The notes: generated from the sequence alone by a model not told the origin. Positions 43,893 to 55,203 are shown, numbered from the stretch's first letter. The stretch is 64,000 bases of DNA from Vibrio splendidus (GCF_024347615.1 NZ_AP025508.1:2294001-2358000), one strand, 5' to 3'. Program-made: numbers and translations.

Positions 43893-44444
43893 TTACTTCT
43901 TTTTAGGGGCCAACACCATGATCATCTGGCGACCTTCAATTCTCGTTGGGAAAGATTCGACAACTGCAAATTCTTCAGTATCGATTTTCAAACGATTAAG
44001 AACGTCAACACCGATTTCTTGGTGAGCCATTTCGCGGCCACGGAAGCGAATTGTTACCTTCACTTTGTTGCCGTCTTCAAGGAAACCAGTCAGGTTGCGT
44101 AGTTTTACCTGATAGTCTCCAATATCAGTTCCAGGTCGGAATTTAATTTCCTTGATCTGAACCTGCTTTTGCTTTTTCTTCTGCTCTTTCGCAGCTTTGC
44201 TCTTCTCGAAGAGGAACTTACCGTAGTCCATCACACGACAAACTGGCGGCTCGGCGTTAGGGCTGATCTCTACGAGATCCATACCAGCTTCATTTGCAGC
44301 TTCCATCGCTTCAGCGATTGTTACTACACCAACAGCTTCGCCGTCTGCGCCAGTTAGACGCACTTCACGAACGCCACGAATGTCACCGTTTAAACGGTGC
44401 TGGTTTTGTTTGGCCGGTTGTTGGCCACGTCTTCCGCCTTTAAT
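43893..44444 (-). CDS. infC: Translation initiation factor IF-3, ATT start
   Basis: 183 residues. IF-3 prevents subunit joining and proofreads start codons. The open frame from the first ATG or GTG would omit the N-terminal residues. Upstream the frame continues through [22 protein letters not shown] to IKGGRR, which matches E. coli IF-3 (MKGGKR). The codon there is ATT at 44442-44444, the known unusual infC start used for autoregulation. GGAGGAA lies 6 bp upstream inside the last codons of thrS, whose TAG ends 2 bp before the ATT. Confidence 0.95.
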   Translation of the reverse strand: MKGGRRGQQPAKQNQHRLNGDIRGVREVRLTGADGEAVGVVTIAEAMEAANEAGMDLVEISPNAEPPVCRVMDYGKFLFEKSKAAKEQKKKQKQVQIKEIKFRPGTDIGDYQVKLRNLTGFLEDGNKVKVTIRFRGREMAHQEIGVDVLNRLKIDTEEFAVVESFPTRIEGRQMIMVLAPKKK

Positions 44445-44456
44445 AGCTATTCCTCC
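44445..44456 (-). promoter_or_regulatory. Strong ribosome binding site for the ATT-initiated infC
   Basis: GGAGGAATAGCT immediately precedes ATT on the minus strand and overlaps the thrS stop (CTG GAG GAA TAG). The strong site compensates for the non-canonical start. Confidence 0.85.
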
Positions 44457-46375
44457 AGATTGAGCTTACGGTTTGAAACCTCGGCTTGGATGTATGAAAT
44501 AAAGTCATCCACTTTAAATTTACCAAGGTCCTTACCTTTACGTGTACGTACTGCAATTTCGCCGGCTTCCATTTCTTGGTCACCACACACAAGCATGAAC
44601 GGTACACGTTTCAAAGTATGTTCGCGGATTTTAAAGCCAATCTTCTCATTTCTCAAGTCTGCTTTGACTCTAAATCCACTTTTTTGCAGTTTTTTCGCAA
44701 TTTCTTGTACATATTCAGACTGTTTGTCCGTAATGCCCATAACAATTGCTTGTTCTGGCGCCAACCACGTTGGGAAGAAGCCAGCGTATTCTTCAATAAG
44801 AATACCAATGAAGCGTTCTAGTGAACCTAAAATCGCGCGGTGGATCATAACTGGCGTGTGACGCTCGTTATCTTCACCTACGTAAGTTGCACCTAAACGT
44901 TCTGGTAATGCAAAATCGAGCTGCACTGTACCACATTGCCATGCGCGGTCCAAACAATCATGCAAAGTAAATTCAATCTTAGGTCCGTAGAACGCACCCT
45001 CGCCTTCTTGAATCTCGTATGCAATCTCCATCGCCTCAAGCGCTTGCTTAAGATCGGCCTCTGCACGGTCCCACATTTCGTCTGAACCTACGCGCTGTTC
45101 TGGACGAGTAGATAGCTTAACAACAATGTTTTCGAAACCGAAAGTTGTGTAAGTATCGTAAACCATTTCAATACAAGCTTTAACTTCTTGCTGAACTTGG
45201 TCTTCAGTACAGAATACGTGAGCATCATCTTGAGTGAAGCCACGAACACGCATAATGCCGTGAAGTGCGCCAGACGGCTCGTTACGGTGACATGAGCCGA
45301 ACTCAGCCATACGTAGCGGTAGATCACGGTAAGATTTCAAACCTTGGTTGAAGATTTGAACGTGACCAGGACAGTTCATTGGCTTAATCGCGTATTCACG
45401 GTTCTCTGAAGAAGTAGTGAACATCGCTTCAGCGTACTTATCCCAGTGACCAGAACGTTCCCAAAGAACACGGTCCATCATTAATGGGCCTTTAACTTCT
45501 TGGTAGTCGTACTCAGTCAGCTTCTGACGAATAAATACTTCTAGCTCACGGAAGATAGTCCAACCATTGTGATGCCAGAACACCATGCCTGGTGCTTCTT
45601 GCTGCATGTGGAATAGATCTAAGTGCTTACCGATTTTACGGTGATCACGCTTAGCCGCTTCTTCTAGGCGCACTAGGTGAGCCTTAAGCGCTTTCTTGTC
45701 GTGGAATGCAGTGCCGTAGATACGTTGAAGCATCTTGTTGTCACTGTTACCACGCCAGTAAGCACCCGCTACGTTAAGTAGCGTGAAGTGTTGGCAGAAG
45801 CCCATATGTGGAACGTGTGGACCACGACACATATCAATGTATTCTTCATGATGGTAGAGGCCTGGACGATCGTCTTTAGAAACGTTCTCATCCAAGATTT
45901 CGATTTTGTAAGCTTCGCCGCGAGCTTCGAATGCGTCACGCGCTTCCTGCCAGCTAACTTTCTTCTTAACAACCTGGTACTTGGTCTTCGCTAGCTCTTT
46001 CATACGCTTTTCAATCTTTTCTAGATCTTCTTGCGTTAGAGAGTGCTCAAGGTCGATATCGTAGTAGAAACCGTTATCGATGGTAGGACCGATCGCCATT
46101 TTCGCTTCTGGAAAAAGCTGCTTAATCGCGTGACCTAAAAGGTGAGCACAAGAGTGACGAACGATCTCAAGGCCATCAACTTCATCTTTAGCTGTGATGA
46201 TTTCTAGGCTTGCATCGTTTTCGATAAGATCACAAGCATCAACACGCTCGCCGTCTACACGACCAGCAATGGTTGCTTTCGCAAGACCAGGACCGATTGA
46301 TAGGGCAACATCTAGAGTTGATACAGGGTTGTCAAATTGACGCTGACTACCGTCAGGAAGAGTAATAATTGGCAT
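44447..46375 (-). CDS. thrS: Threonyl-tRNA synthetase
   Basis: 642 residues, class II synthetase with TGS domain (1-60), editing domain with the [10 protein letters not shown] and CRGPH motifs, catalytic core and anticodon-binding domain at the C-terminus. Zn ligands include the Cys in MNCPGH, and motif 2 is [16 protein letters not shown] chose the ATG at 46375 (MPIITLPDG), which has AGGAC upstream; the longer frame to 46414 has no conserved sequence. First gene of thrS-infC-rpmI-rplT. Confidence 0.97.
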   Translation of the reverse strand: MPIITLPDGSQRQFDNPVSTLDVALSIGPGLAKATIAGRVDGERVDACDLIENDASLEIITAKDEVDGLEIVRHSCAHLLGHAIKQLFPEAKMAIGPTIDNGFYYDIDLEHSLTQEDLEKIEKRMKELAKTKYQVVKKKVSWQEARDAFEARGEAYKIEILDENVSKDDRPGLYHHEEYIDMCRGPHVPHMGFCQHFTLLNVAGAYWRGNSDNKMLQRIYGTAFHDKKALKAHLVRLEEAAKRDHRKIGKHLDLFHMQQEAPGMVFWHHNGWTIFRELEVFIRQKLTEYDYQEVKGPLMMDRVLWERSGHWDKYAEAMFTTSSENREYAIKPMNCPGHVQIFNQGLKSYRDLPLRMAEFGSCHRNEPSGALHGIMRVRGFTQDDAHVFCTEDQVQQEVKACIEMVYDTYTTFGFENIVVKLSTRPEQRVGSDEMWDRAEADLKQALEAMEIAYEIQEGEGAFYGPKIEFTLHDCLDRAWQCGTVQLDFALPERLGATYVGEDNERHTPVMIHRAILGSLERFIGILIEEYAGFFPTWLAPEQAIVMGITDKQSEYVQEIAKKLQKSGFRVKADLRNEKIGFKIREHTLKRVPFMLVCGDQEMEAGEIAVRTRKGKDLGKFKVDDFISYIQAEVSNRKLNLEE

Positions 46376-46772
46376 TATTTGTCCTTTACAGTGGTGTTGC
46401 ACACCAAGCAACACATGAAAATGTTTAATATATGTTTTTCAATCAACAAGTATGTCGATCGGAGATATATGCATAATAAAGATACCCACATAGAAGCAAA
46501 TACAGATGCCCCATTTGTGAGTAGCCGAACATTGTAACGAAATTATATGAAATGACAATGACAGAGAGAATCTGCCCGCTCTCCAACCACTTCGTTTCAT
46601 AAGGTTTTATCATAATACCGGTAACTTCCCTGCCCCTCCTCTTTCCAGTCAAGCTGTATCAACTCAACTATTTGTCCTATCTCTTGTGAGTACGCCCTTA
46701 CAACTTATCTCTTACAAACGAGTTATTTAGAACTAAGCTGTATAGAAGCAACGGAATGCGGATGAGGTGCAT
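46376..46772. promoter_or_regulatory. Divergent region between thrS and the DUF3187 gene
   Basis: No gene is supported in 397 bp. It must hold the thrS leader, which in E. coli has tRNA-like operator hairpins; I could not identify such arms with confidence. On the plus strand, GGAG at 46461 precedes a 22-codon frame MHNKDTHIEAN...-stop (46469-46537), which is unsupported by anything else. Confidence 0.4.
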
Positions 46773-47756
46773 ATGGGAAAACAGGCTGTCTTTATATCGT
46801 TCATACCACCTTTACCATTACTAATAGCAACTGTTGTTTTTACTCCAACCGCATGGGCCAACAAAGATTACGGCCCGCTAATCAGTTATACCCAAGCACC
46901 ATTACAGTCCGTTCGTCTTACTCCAACGCTCCGTTCTGGCTTTCCGCTCGAAGAAAACAAGCTTGAAGTATTTGCTTCTTTAACCGCCGCGAGTATATGG
47001 GCTAACTCTCACGACTATCATTTAGACTATTATCAGAATCAACTTCAAACAGGGCTGAAATGGCAACTAACAACAGCATGGCAATTAGAGTTCAACTACC
47101 GCTGGTTATACGCCGCCAATAATCACCTTGATAAGGTCATCATCAATTACCACGATCTATTTGGCATCGACCAAGCAGGGCGGGAACGTAAAGACAGACA
47201 CCAATTTGATGTTTACGCGCCAAGCCATGGCATCAATATCAGTGACTTCTCTGGCGACACGCTGACAAGTGCTTTCACACTCTACACTCAATACCAAATC
47301 ATAGACCTTGAAAACCATGGACTATCTTTTGGTGTCTCCCTCTATCACAACAACGTCAACCACGGTGCATTTAAGGGAAACAGCACCGAACAAAGCGCTC
47401 AACTCAACTATGCATACCAACTCGACATCAATACCTTCTATACAAGCTTAGGGTTGGCCAATCAGTCTAATCGAGAGGTGGAAAATAGTTTTATACATAA
47501 GAAAACAACATGGTCATGGATGGGAGGATATCAACTCACGCTATTTGAAAACCATGAGTTGCACTTTGAGTATCGTTGGTATGAAGGCGCCGAAGACGGT
47601 GACACTGAGTTTTCAGAAGCCGCAAATGAAATAATGCTTGGATATCGCTACCTAATGCAACGTTCAGCGATCGAGATATCCATTATCGAAAACATCTTCA
47701 ACATGGACAACTCCACCGATGTCGCTTTTCAATTGGCTTATCGTCATCAGTGGTAA
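46773..47756 (+). CDS. DUF3187 family protein, probable outer-membrane beta-barrel
   Basis: 327 residues, with a signal peptide (hydrophobic segment FIPPLPLLIATVVF, likely cleavage after AWA). The mature part is built of alternating aromatic beta strands (YDLHFEYRW-like), with a C-terminal aromatic Trp (RHQW), typical of an outer-membrane barrel. No substrate is known for DUF3187. I chose the ATG at 46773, with GAGG 5 bp upstream, rather than the GTG at 46767 that overlaps this site. Monocistronic. Confidence 0.75.
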   Translation: MGKQAVFISFIPPLPLLIATVVFTPTAWANKDYGPLISYTQAPLQSVRLTPTLRSGFPLEENKLEVFASLTAASIWANSHDYHLDYYQNQLQTGLKWQLTTAWQLEFNYRWLYAANNHLDKVIINYHDLFGIDQAGRERKDRHQFDVYAPSHGINISDFSGDTLTSAFTLYTQYQIIDLENHGLSFGVSLYHNNVNHGAFKGNSTEQSAQLNYAYQLDINTFYTSLGLANQSNREVENSFIHKKTTWSWMGGYQLTLFENHELHFEYRWYEGAEDGDTEFSEAANEIMLGYRYLMQRSAIEISIIENIFNMDNSTDVAFQLAYRHQW

Positions 47757-47784
47757 GTCCATTTAAGGTCGAGATAGTAGAATT

Positions 47785-47811
47785 AAAAAAGCCGAACGGT
47801 TAAGTTCGGCT
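47785..47811 (-). terminator. Terminator of the Spo0M-like gene
   Basis: Stem AGCCGAAC / GTTCGGCT with a 6-nt loop; the six-A tract on the plus strand gives a T tail on the minus strand. It may also help end the convergent DUF3187 transcript. Confidence 0.82.
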
Positions 47812-47871
47812 ATAGAAATCGTACTGTCTTGTCTCTATTAATAGAAAAAGCGACTACTAACAGAGAGGGAA

Positions 47872-48615
47872 CTACGCACTCATGATTCTTGATACAGCAT
47901 TGCGAATGTCTGAGTCGGCCGCGTTAGCAGGTAAGCTGAATGAGATGTATTGGTCGCCACGGAAGCTCATTGAGCGGTCGATTTCTGCTAGGCAGTGAAC
48001 CATTGAACCTTCAACGATGAATGACAGCTCGATCTCTTTATTATTCATGAAGCCGCCGCTGCGAAATTCAATCTCTTGGTAACAGCCCAAACGAGAAGCA
48101 AAGTTGTTGCCTTTTAAGAAGCCCTTCTCTACATCTGCTTTCACCATTGCCATACCCGATGCTTCCACGCCTTGGATGATTTTAGCAACTGTTGGCAGTG
48201 GGTGTACGGAGATAAAGTCACGGTCTTTAGGGTCAATCGCGAAGCCTATATCTAGGTTGGTTTCAACCCACACATGGCATTGGTTCGTTTGTGCGTTCAA
48301 CGCGGTGACTGGCGTTTCATCATTTAACTTAAGACGGAATGGCACCAGTTTGGTTTCACCCGGTTGGATAACGAAAGGCTCTACCGCTTGAATACGACCC
48401 AGTGAAAAGGTTTCGTAGCTGGTACTGTCTTCAGTTTCTACTTTTACTTCTGTGTTGAGAACCAAGTTAATCAAGTCGATTTGTTGCTCAACGTCGCCAC
48501 CAACAATGTGAACATTGCCAGACAACTCTCCACCTTGGAAAACTTCAATATTATCTAAGACAGTATCAACCTTTGCTGCACCGATGCCCAACGAGGCCTT
48601 TAATTTCTTAAACAT
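47872..48615 (-). CDS. Spo0M-like arrestin-fold protein
   Basis: 247 residues of the SpoOM family (sporulation-control protein Spo0M), found in many non-sporulating bacteria and having an arrestin-like beta-sandwich. The N-terminus FKKLKASLGIGAAKVDTVLD and the LSGNVHIVGG and PFRLKLNDETP stretches are typical. It is cytoplasmic, with no signal. It is divergent from hutC, separated by 181 bp. The role in Vibrio is unknown. Confidence 0.85.
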   Translation of the reverse strand: MFKKLKASLGIGAAKVDTVLDNIEVFQGGELSGNVHIVGGDVEQQIDLINLVLNTEVKVETEDSTSYETFSLGRIQAVEPFVIQPGETKLVPFRLKLNDETPVTALNAQTNQCHVWVETNLDIGFAIDPKDRDFISVHPLPTVAKIIQGVEASGMAMVKADVEKGFLKGNNFASRLGCYQEIEFRSGGFMNNKEIELSFIVEGSMVHCLAEIDRSMSFRGDQYISFSLPANAADSDIRNAVSRIMSA

Positions 48616-48771
48616 ATTATTTCCCTTTCTAATTATCTGATTTACGAATAGTTATTGCGTGACAATTTGCGACACTTGCCTCACAGAATCAAGCAATTTG
48701 CCCCATCTATGTTGAATAAGGTCACATTGCCCGAGGAAATGTTGAAATCGTGAAAAATTCCGTTACTCTAT

Positions 48772-48783
48772 TTGTATAGTCAA
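48772..48783 (+). promoter_or_regulatory. HutC-like operator upstream of hutC
   Basis: TTGTATAGTCAA, similar to the HutC palindrome TTGTATATACAA, in front of hutC. It suggests autoregulation by HutC. Confidence 0.55.
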
Positions 48784-48796
48784 ATAAGGTTTCATT

Positions 48797-49510
48797 ATGT
48801 CGAAAGCGCCGCTCTACCTACAGATAAAACAGTTCATAGACGATAATATCAACAATGGTCACTGGCCAGTGGGTTACCAGATAACCACAGAACTCGAACT
48901 CACAGAGCAGTTCAATGTGAGTCGAATGACGGTCAATAAAGCCATTCGAGATCTGGTGTCTGAAGGCAAGCTCATCAGGAAACCAAGACTGGGGACTTTT
49001 GTTTGTGAACCAGACGAAAAAGCGCAATCTCCGCTGCTTGATATCAACAACATCGCGCAAGAGATCAAAGACCGTGGCCAAACGTATACTAGCCAAGTTA
49101 TCAAACACGATAGCATCAAAGCTGATGAAAGCACGGCTACACGGTTAGGAGTGATGATCAATGCTGAAGTGTTCTATAGTGAAATCATACACTTTGCCGA
49201 CAACGTGCCGATACAATTGGAAGCGCGTTGGGTGAACTCTCAAGCCGCTCCAAAATACCTAGAGCAAGACTTTTCAACCTCTACACCCAACGAATACCTT
49301 TCAAAAAGCTGCCCGTTGAGTGCTATCGAGCATACAGTTGAAGCCATTATTCCAGACACTCAAATCAGAGCGTCACTAAAACTATCTGAATCAGAGCCTT
49401 GCCTTCTTTTGAATAGAAGAACATGGAGCAAAGAGCGCCTCATCAGCTTTGCATTGCTCTACCATCCTGGCTCTAAGTACAAATTAAGCTCCAAGATACT
49501 TCTAGATTAA
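48797..49510 (+). CDS. hutC: Histidine utilisation repressor, GntR/HutC family
   Basis: 237 residues, with GntR winged helix (about 1-70: LYLQIKQFIDDNI...GYQITTELELTEQFNVSRMTVNKAIRDLVSEGKL) and UTRA ligand domain (about 90-235). It represses the hut genes, with urocanate as inducer in related bacteria. It is 5' of hutI in the same direction with a 113 bp gap that holds a second operator. A short -10/-35-like region and the operator TTGTATAGTCAA precede it. Confidence 0.94.
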   Translation: MSKAPLYLQIKQFIDDNINNGHWPVGYQITTELELTEQFNVSRMTVNKAIRDLVSEGKLIRKPRLGTFVCEPDEKAQSPLLDINNIAQEIKDRGQTYTSQVIKHDSIKADESTATRLGVMINAEVFYSEIIHFADNVPIQLEARWVNSQAAPKYLEQDFSTSTPNEYLSKSCPLSAIEHTVEAIIPDTQIRASLKLSESEPCLLLNRRTWSKERLISFALLYHPGSKYKLSSKILLD

Positions 49511-49584
49511 AGAACATCATCCTGATCGCCGATCACATTTTTGCAACATCAACTTGATTCGGGTCAGCGTTTAGCCTATTTATT

Positions 49585-49594
49585 TGTATATACA
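49585..49594 (+). promoter_or_regulatory. HutC-like operator between hutC and hutI
   Basis: TGTATATACA, a perfect palindrome that is the core of the HutC site. It lies about 30 bp before the hutI start, so the hutIGUH genes probably have their own repressed promoter. Confidence 0.65.
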
Positions 49595-49623
49595 TTTAAT
49601 GTTTAGCAAAGATCTAGGTGATT

Positions 49624-50874
49624 ATGAATTTGATCCTCAAAAACGCACGAGTGGTCTCCATGAGCTCGGGAGCCGATGGCTATCAGCCCTCTTCCCCTCA
49701 AGATATCGTTATCGAAAGCGGTAAAATCGTGTCCATCTCTTGTTCAAACCAAGGCGTACTTGCTTCTGAGTTAGAACAAGTAAGTGTTGATGGTTCTTTG
49801 GATTACATCACCTATGATTGCAAAAACAAGTTAGTCACCCCTGGGTTGATTGATTGCCACACTCACCTCGTATTTGCGGGTAATCGTGCCAATGAATTTG
49901 AGCAGCGTTTGAATGGTGTGTCTTACATCGACATCGCCAAGCAAGGCGGCGGCATTCTAGCGACAGTCACTGCAACACGCGCAGCGAAAGAGTCTGAACT
50001 GGTTGAAATGGCGTTACCGAGACTCGATGGTCTACTAAGAAGTGGCGTAACCAGCATCGAAGTAAAATCTGGCTATGGTTTAACGCTTGATGATGAACTC
50101 AAGATGTTACGCGCTGCTAAAGCGTTAGAAAATCATCGCCGAATTAAGATCACCACCACTCTCCTTGCAGCGCATGCTGTGCCACCTGAATACAAAGAAC
50201 AACCGGACAGCTACATCGATCTGGTTTGCCAAGAGATCATTCCTAAAGCTGCAGAGCAAGGGCTCGCCGATGCGGTTGACGTGTTCTGCGAGTCTATCGG
50301 CTTCAACCTAGAACAGACCGAACGCGTCTTTGCAGCTGCCAAAGCACATGGGCTCGCGATTAAAGGCCACACTGAACAACTTTCAAATATGGGCGGCAGT
50401 GCGCTCGCAGCTAAATACGGTGCACTCTCTGTCGACCATGTTGAATACCTTGATGAAACCGGAGTAAAAGCACTGGCGAAATCAGGGACAGTAGCCACCT
50501 TGCTACCCGGAGCTTTCTATTTCTTGAAAGAGACTCAACAACCGCCCGTTGCCCTACTTCGTGAACACAACATTCCAATGGCGATCGCGACCGACCTAAA
50601 TCCCGGCACCTCACCCTTTGCAGATTTAACGCTGATGATGAACATGAGCTGCACCCTGTTTGGCACGACACCTGAAGAAGCATTGCGTGGTGTAACTTGT
50701 AACGCCGCCGCTGCCATTGGCGAGTCACAAACCAAAGGCAAAGTCGAAATCGGTTATGCCGCAGATTTAGCTATCTGGAATATCGACCACCCTGCCGATC
50801 TAAGCTATCAAGTCGGTGTTCCTCATCTGCATAAACGTATTGTTAACGGCGAGGTGTGTCATGACTCAATCTAA
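49624..50874 (+). CDS. hutI: Imidazolonepropionase
   Basis: 416-residue amidohydrolase, third step of histidine degradation: opens imidazolone-5-propionate to N-formimino-glutamate. Metal ligands His79 and His81 in [14 protein letters not shown], followed by the GHTEQLSN and SVDHVEYL motifs and the DLNPGTSP stretch with the final Asp. I chose the ATG at 49624 with AGG upstream; the GTG at 49618 overlaps this site. Its end overlaps hutG by 14 bp. Confidence 0.95.
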   Translation: MNLILKNARVVSMSSGADGYQPSSPQDIVIESGKIVSISCSNQGVLASELEQVSVDGSLDYITYDCKNKLVTPGLIDCHTHLVFAGNRANEFEQRLNGVSYIDIAKQGGGILATVTATRAAKESELVEMALPRLDGLLRSGVTSIEVKSGYGLTLDDELKMLRAAKALENHRRIKITTTLLAAHAVPPEYKEQPDSYIDLVCQEIIPKAAEQGLADAVDVFCESIGFNLEQTERVFAAAKAHGLAIKGHTEQLSNMGGSALAAKYGALSVDHVEYLDETGVKALAKSGTVATLLPGAFYFLKETQQPPVALLREHNIPMAIATDLNPGTSPFADLTLMMNMSCTLFGTTPEEALRGVTCNAAAAIGESQTKGKVEIGYAADLAIWNIDHPADLSYQVGVPHLHKRIVNGEVCHDSI

Positions 50875-51889
50875 GTCCAACGTCATCCAAGATAATGCAG
50901 CAACCACACATAACTTTGTATGGACTGGGCGTAATGATCTTGAAGATGGCGCACTCGGTACTCGCGTTCATCACATTACCAAACAAGTTCAAAGTAGTGA
51001 GTTAAGTAACGAGCTTACTGATGGCGCTATCGCCTTAGTTGGCTTTGCCAGCGATGCAGGCGTTGCAAGAAATAAAGGCCGAATTGGCGCAAAACAAGCA
51101 CCTAACCTGATTCGCCAAGCGTTAGCTAATATGGCTTGGCACAGTGACTCACACATTGCGGATCTTGGTGACATCGAGTGTAACGATGGTCAATTAGAAG
51201 TCAGCCAGAAACAGTGTGCTTCTGTGATTGCCAATGCGTTATCAACCAACAAAGTGATTACCCTTGGCGGTGGTCACGAGGTTGCTTGGGCATCGTTTCA
51301 AGGTCTTGCGGAACATCTAAATAAAATTCAATCAGAGCACAAATCTAAGATCGGTATCGTTAATTTTGATGCTCACTTTGATCTTCGCGAATTTGAAAGC
51401 AACATTGCCGATGTTAAACCGAGCTCAGGCACACCTTTCAACCAGATAAGTGATTACTGCCACACACATCAATGGCCGTTTCATTACGCTTGCCTTGGCG
51501 TGAGTGCTGCTAGCAATACCAAAGCGCTGTTTAACAAAGCTGACCAACTAGGTGTTTGGTATGAACACGACCGCAACATGACCCAAGTTAACCAAGTCGC
51601 TCAACTGGTTAAGTTGCAAAAATTCATCGCTGAGTGTGATTACCTCTATCTCACCATTGATCTAGATGTATTCCCCGCTGCGACAGCGCCGGGCGTCAGT
51701 GCACCAGCGGCAAGAGGCGTGAGCTATGAAGCACTCGCTCCTTTTCTAGAACAGATTTTCCAACACAGTGAAAAACTCATTATCGCGGACATTGCGGAAT
51801 ACAACCCAGACTACGACGTCGATGGCCAAACGGCTCGATTGGCGGCACGTTTGTGTTGGGATATAGCCAGTGCAATGGCCAGCGACTAA
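50861..51889 (+). CDS. hutG: Formimidoylglutamase
   Basis: 342-residue arginase-family enzyme that hydrolyses formimino-glutamate to glutamate and formamide. Metal motifs [19 protein letters not shown] and [20 protein letters not shown] are present. The start at 50861 (MTQSKSNV) has GAGGTG upstream within the end of hutI; translation is probably coupled. This arginase-fold HutG route gives glutamate directly. Confidence 0.94.
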   Translation: MTQSKSNVIQDNAATTHNFVWTGRNDLEDGALGTRVHHITKQVQSSELSNELTDGAIALVGFASDAGVARNKGRIGAKQAPNLIRQALANMAWHSDSHIADLGDIECNDGQLEVSQKQCASVIANALSTNKVITLGGGHEVAWASFQGLAEHLNKIQSEHKSKIGIVNFDAHFDLREFESNIADVKPSSGTPFNQISDYCHTHQWPFHYACLGVSAASNTKALFNKADQLGVWYEHDRNMTQVNQVAQLVKLQKFIAECDYLYLTIDLDVFPAATAPGVSAPAARGVSYEALAPFLEQIFQHSEKLIIADIAEYNPDYDVDGQTARLAARLCWDIASAMASD

Positions 51890-51904
51890 TCCAGCTATAC
51901 CGAT

Positions 51905-51931
51905 AACTACAACTACAACTACAACTACAAC
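51905..51931. repeat. Hexanucleotide tandem repeat AACTAC x4.5 between hutG and hutU
   Basis: Four exact AACTAC copies plus AAC in the 72 bp gap, about 30 bp before the hutU start. Copy-number change would alter the spacing but no reading frame. Confidence 0.9.
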
Positions 51932-51961
51932 GATATAACGTGAAACAGAAGGAATTCCAAA

Positions 51962-53656
51962 ATGACGGAACACCACAACAGTGACCCTCGTCTCGACACG
52001 ACTCGCGAAATTCGCGCACCTCATGGCACCACTTTGCGCGCTAAATCTTGGTTAACAGAAGCACCACTGCGTATGCTGATGAATAACCTAGACCCTGATG
52101 TGGCAGAACACCCACATGCACTGGTTGTGTATGGCGGTATCGGTCGCGCTGCGCGTGATTGGAAATGTTATGACAAGATTGTTGAAGTATTAGAGCGTTT
52201 AGAAGACGACCAAACGTTGCTTGTTCAATCAGGTAAACCTGTGGGCGTGTTCCCGACTCATAAAAACGCGCCTCGCGTACTGATCGCGAACTCGAACCTT
52301 GTTCCACACTGGGCGAATTGGGAGCACTTCAACGAACTCGATAAAGAAGGCTTGATGATGTACGGCCAGATGACCGCAGGCAGCTGGATTTACATTGGCT
52401 CTCAAGGCATTGTTCAAGGCACTTATGAAACGTTTGTTGCTATCGCGAAGAAGCACTTTCAAGGCGAAGCAAACGGCAAATGGGTTCTTACTGGTGGCCT
52501 CGGCGGTATGGGTGGTGCTCAACCTCTCGCAGCGACTATGGCTGGCTTCTCGATGATTGCGGTTGAATGTGATGAATCACGAATCGATTACCGCTTGCGT
52601 ACAGGCTATGTCGACAAAAAAGCCACCAGCATAGATGAAGCGATGGCAATGATTAAAGAATCAGACACACCAATCTCTGTTGGCCTACTCGGTAACGCAG
52701 CAGACGTATTCCCAGAGCTTGTTGAACGCAATATCACGCCTGACGTAGTGACTGACCAAACCTCAGCCCACGATCCGCTGAACGGCTACTTGCCGCAAGG
52801 TTGGACGATGGAGAAAGCAGCACAAGAACGTTTAATTGATGAAGCGAAAGTAGTGAAAGCCGCTAAGCAATCAATGGCGATTCAAGTTCAAGCTATGTTA
52901 GATCTTCAGTACCGTGGCGCTGCGACCGTAGATTACGGCAACAACATTCGCCAAATGGCACTTGAAGAAGGTGTGGAAAACGCGTTTGATTTTCCAGGCT
53001 TCGTTCCTGCCTATATACGACCTTTATTTTGTGAAGGCGTCGGTCCGTTCCGTTGGGCTGCCCTATCTGGTGACCCAGAAGACATCTACAAAACAGACCA
53101 AAAAGTAAAAGAACTGATTCCAGATAACCCACATCTACACAACTGGCTAGATATGGCGCGTGAACGCATACAGTTCCAAGGCTTACCCGCTCGTATCTGT
53201 TGGGTTGGTTTGAAAGATCGCGAACGTTTAGGCCAAGCATTCAATGAAATGGTTAAAAATGGCGAACTGAAAGCTCCGGTTGTTATCGGTCGTGACCACC
53301 TCGATTCAGGTTCAGTGGCAAGCCCGAACCGCGAAACAGAAGGCATGATGGATGGATCAGATGCCGTATCAGATTGGCCTCTATTGAACGCCCTTCTAAA
53401 TACGGCAGGTGGCGCAACATGGGTTTCTCTGCACCACGGTGGCGGCGTTGGCATGGGCTTCTCACAACACTCAGGAATGGTGATTTGTTGTGACGGCAGT
53501 GAAGATGCATCGCAGCGCATTGCTCGTGTACTTCACAACGACCCAGCAACAGGCGTTATGCGTCATGCTGATGCGGGTTACGATATTGCCAAGCAGTGTG
53601 CTAAAGAACAGAAGCTTGATTTGCCTATGCTAAACGAAGAACTTCGTCGCCTTTAA
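51962..53656 (+). CDS. hutU: Urocanate hydratase
   Basis: 564 residues, second step of the pathway: converts urocanate to imidazolone propionate, using NAD+ as electrophile. Typical blocks are [45 protein letters not shown] ([16 protein letters not shown]) and the cysteine-containing [13 protein letters not shown]. It has a GAAGGAATT ribosome binding site 8 bp upstream. It lies in the operon between hutG and hutH, separated by 14 bp from hutH. Confidence 0.97.
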   Translation: MTEHHNSDPRLDTTREIRAPHGTTLRAKSWLTEAPLRMLMNNLDPDVAEHPHALVVYGGIGRAARDWKCYDKIVEVLERLEDDQTLLVQSGKPVGVFPTHKNAPRVLIANSNLVPHWANWEHFNELDKEGLMMYGQMTAGSWIYIGSQGIVQGTYETFVAIAKKHFQGEANGKWVLTGGLGGMGGAQPLAATMAGFSMIAVECDESRIDYRLRTGYVDKKATSIDEAMAMIKESDTPISVGLLGNAADVFPELVERNITPDVVTDQTSAHDPLNGYLPQGWTMEKAAQERLIDEAKVVKAAKQSMAIQVQAMLDLQYRGAATVDYGNNIRQMALEEGVENAFDFPGFVPAYIRPLFCEGVGPFRWAALSGDPEDIYKTDQKVKELIPDNPHLHNWLDMARERIQFQGLPARICWVGLKDRERLGQAFNEMVKNGELKAPVVIGRDHLDSGSVASPNRETEGMMDGSDAVSDWPLLNALLNTAGGATWVSLHHGGGVGMGFSQHSGMVICCDGSEDASQRIARVLHNDPATGVMRHADAGYDIAKQCAKEQKLDLPMLNEELRRL

Positions 53657-53670
53657 TTTCTGGAGAAAAC

Positions 53671-55203
53671 ATGTTGAATTTATTACTTAAACCAGGACTT
53701 CTTGGCTTACCTGAACTGCGTAAGATTAGCCGCAGCCCTGTAAATTTATCACTCGACCCCGCAGCGATTCCTGATATTGAAGCGAGCATGCACGTTGTCG
53801 AGCAAGTGATTGCGGAAGATCGTACCGTGTATGGCATCAATACGGGTTTTGGCTTATTAGCGAATACCAAAATAGCGCCTGAAGATTTAGAAGTACTACA
53901 GAAAAGTATCGTGCTTTCTCACGCAGCAGGCATCGGCAAGTTCATGTCTGATGAAACTGTGCGTTTGATGATGGTGCTAAAGATTAACAGCTTGTCTCGT
54001 GGCTACTCTGGTATCCGACTCAAGGTCATAAATGCTCTTATCGATCTAGTGAACGCACAAGTTTACCCGTGCGTACCACAAAAAGGATCAGTGGGCGCTT
54101 CTGGAGATCTTGCTCCCCTCGCCCACATGAGTACGGTACTGCTTGGTGAAGGCCAAGCACGTCACAACGGCAAGATCATCACTGGCTTAGAAGCAATGCA
54201 GATCGCTGGCTTGGAGCCAATCACACTTGCTCCGAAAGAAGGCTTAGCTCTGTTAAACGGCACACAAGCATCGACAGCCTTTGCATTAGAAGGTCTGTTC
54301 GCAGCTGAAGACTTGTTTGCGTCTGCAACCGTGTGTGGCGCAATGTCTGTTGAAGCCGCGCTGGGTAGTCGTCGTCCGTTTGATCCGCGTATTCATCGCG
54401 TTCGTGGTCACCGTGGCCAAATGGATGCAGCACTTGCTTACCGTCATATGCTTGATCAAAAAAGTGAGATTGGTGAATCACACACTTGTTGTGAAAAGGT
54501 TCAAGACCCTTACTCGCTGCGTTGCCAACCTCAAGTGATGGGTGCTTGTTTACAGCAAATTCGTAATTCAGCAGAGACTTTAACGATTGAAGCAAATGCC
54601 GTATCCGACAACCCGCTTGTTTTCGCTGACGATGGCGACATCATTTCGGGCGGTAACTTCCACGCAGAACCTGTCGCAATGGCAGCCGATAACCTTGCAC
54701 TAGCGATAGCTGAAATCGGTAGCTTGTCAGAGCGTAGAATGGCGTTGTTGATTGATAGTGCGCTAAGCAAACTTCCACCTTTCTTGGTCGATAACGGCGG
54801 CGTGAACTCGGGCTTTATGATTGCTCAAGTAACGTCTGCAGCACTCGCTAGTGAGAACAAAACCTTGGCTCATCCGGCGTCAATAGACAGCCTACCTACT
54901 TCTGCAAACCAAGAAGACCACGTATCAATGGCCACCTTTGCCGCTCGTAGGCTTAGATACATGGCTGAAAACACCCGTGGGATATTGGCAGTAGAATATT
55001 TAGCAGCAGCACAAGGGCTAGACTTCCGCGCTCCGAATCTATCTTCTCCTCGTGTGGAAGAAGCGAAACAGATTCTGCGTGAAAAAGTCAGCTTTTACGA
55101 CAAAGACAGATATTTTGCTCCGGATATTGAACAAGCGAACTTATTGCTCAAATTATCCGTTCATAATCACCTAATGCCAGAAGGCACTTTGTGTAGCTTT
55201 TAA
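53671..55203 (+). CDS. hutH: Histidine ammonia-lyase
   Basis: 510 residues. First enzyme of histidine degradation, releasing ammonia to give urocanate. The MIO prosthetic group forms from Ala143-Ser144-Gly145 in [12 protein letters not shown]. Other family motifs present are YGINTGFG (54-61) and [12 protein letters not shown]. It is the last gene of the operon, followed by a hairpin. Confidence 0.97.
   Translation: MLNLLLKPGLLGLPELRKISRSPVNLSLDPAAIPDIEASMHVVEQVIAEDRTVYGINTGFGLLANTKIAPEDLEVLQKSIVLSHAAGIGKFMSDETVRLMMVLKINSLSRGYSGIRLKVINALIDLVNAQVYPCVPQKGSVGASGDLAPLAHMSTVLLGEGQARHNGKIITGLEAMQIAGLEPITLAPKEGLALLNGTQASTAFALEGLFAAEDLFASATVCGAMSVEAALGSRRPFDPRIHRVRGHRGQMDAALAYRHMLDQKSEIGESHTCCEKVQDPYSLRCQPQVMGACLQQIRNSAETLTIEANAVSDNPLVFADDGDIISGGNFHAEPVAMAADNLALAIAEIGSLSERRMALLIDSALSKLPPFLVDNGGVNSGFMIAQVTSAALASENKTLAHPASIDSLPTSANQEDHVSMATFAARRLRYMAENTRGILAVEYLAAAQGLDFRAPNLSSPRVEEAKQILREKVSFYDKDRYFAPDIEQANLLLKLSVHNHLMPEGTLCSF

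Noticed and set aside
46469-46537. 22-codon gene with GGAG ribosome binding site upstream of the DUF3187 gene
   Set aside because: It has a fair initiation site but lies antisense to the thrS leader, with no recognisable sequence and no terminator of its own; too weak to call.
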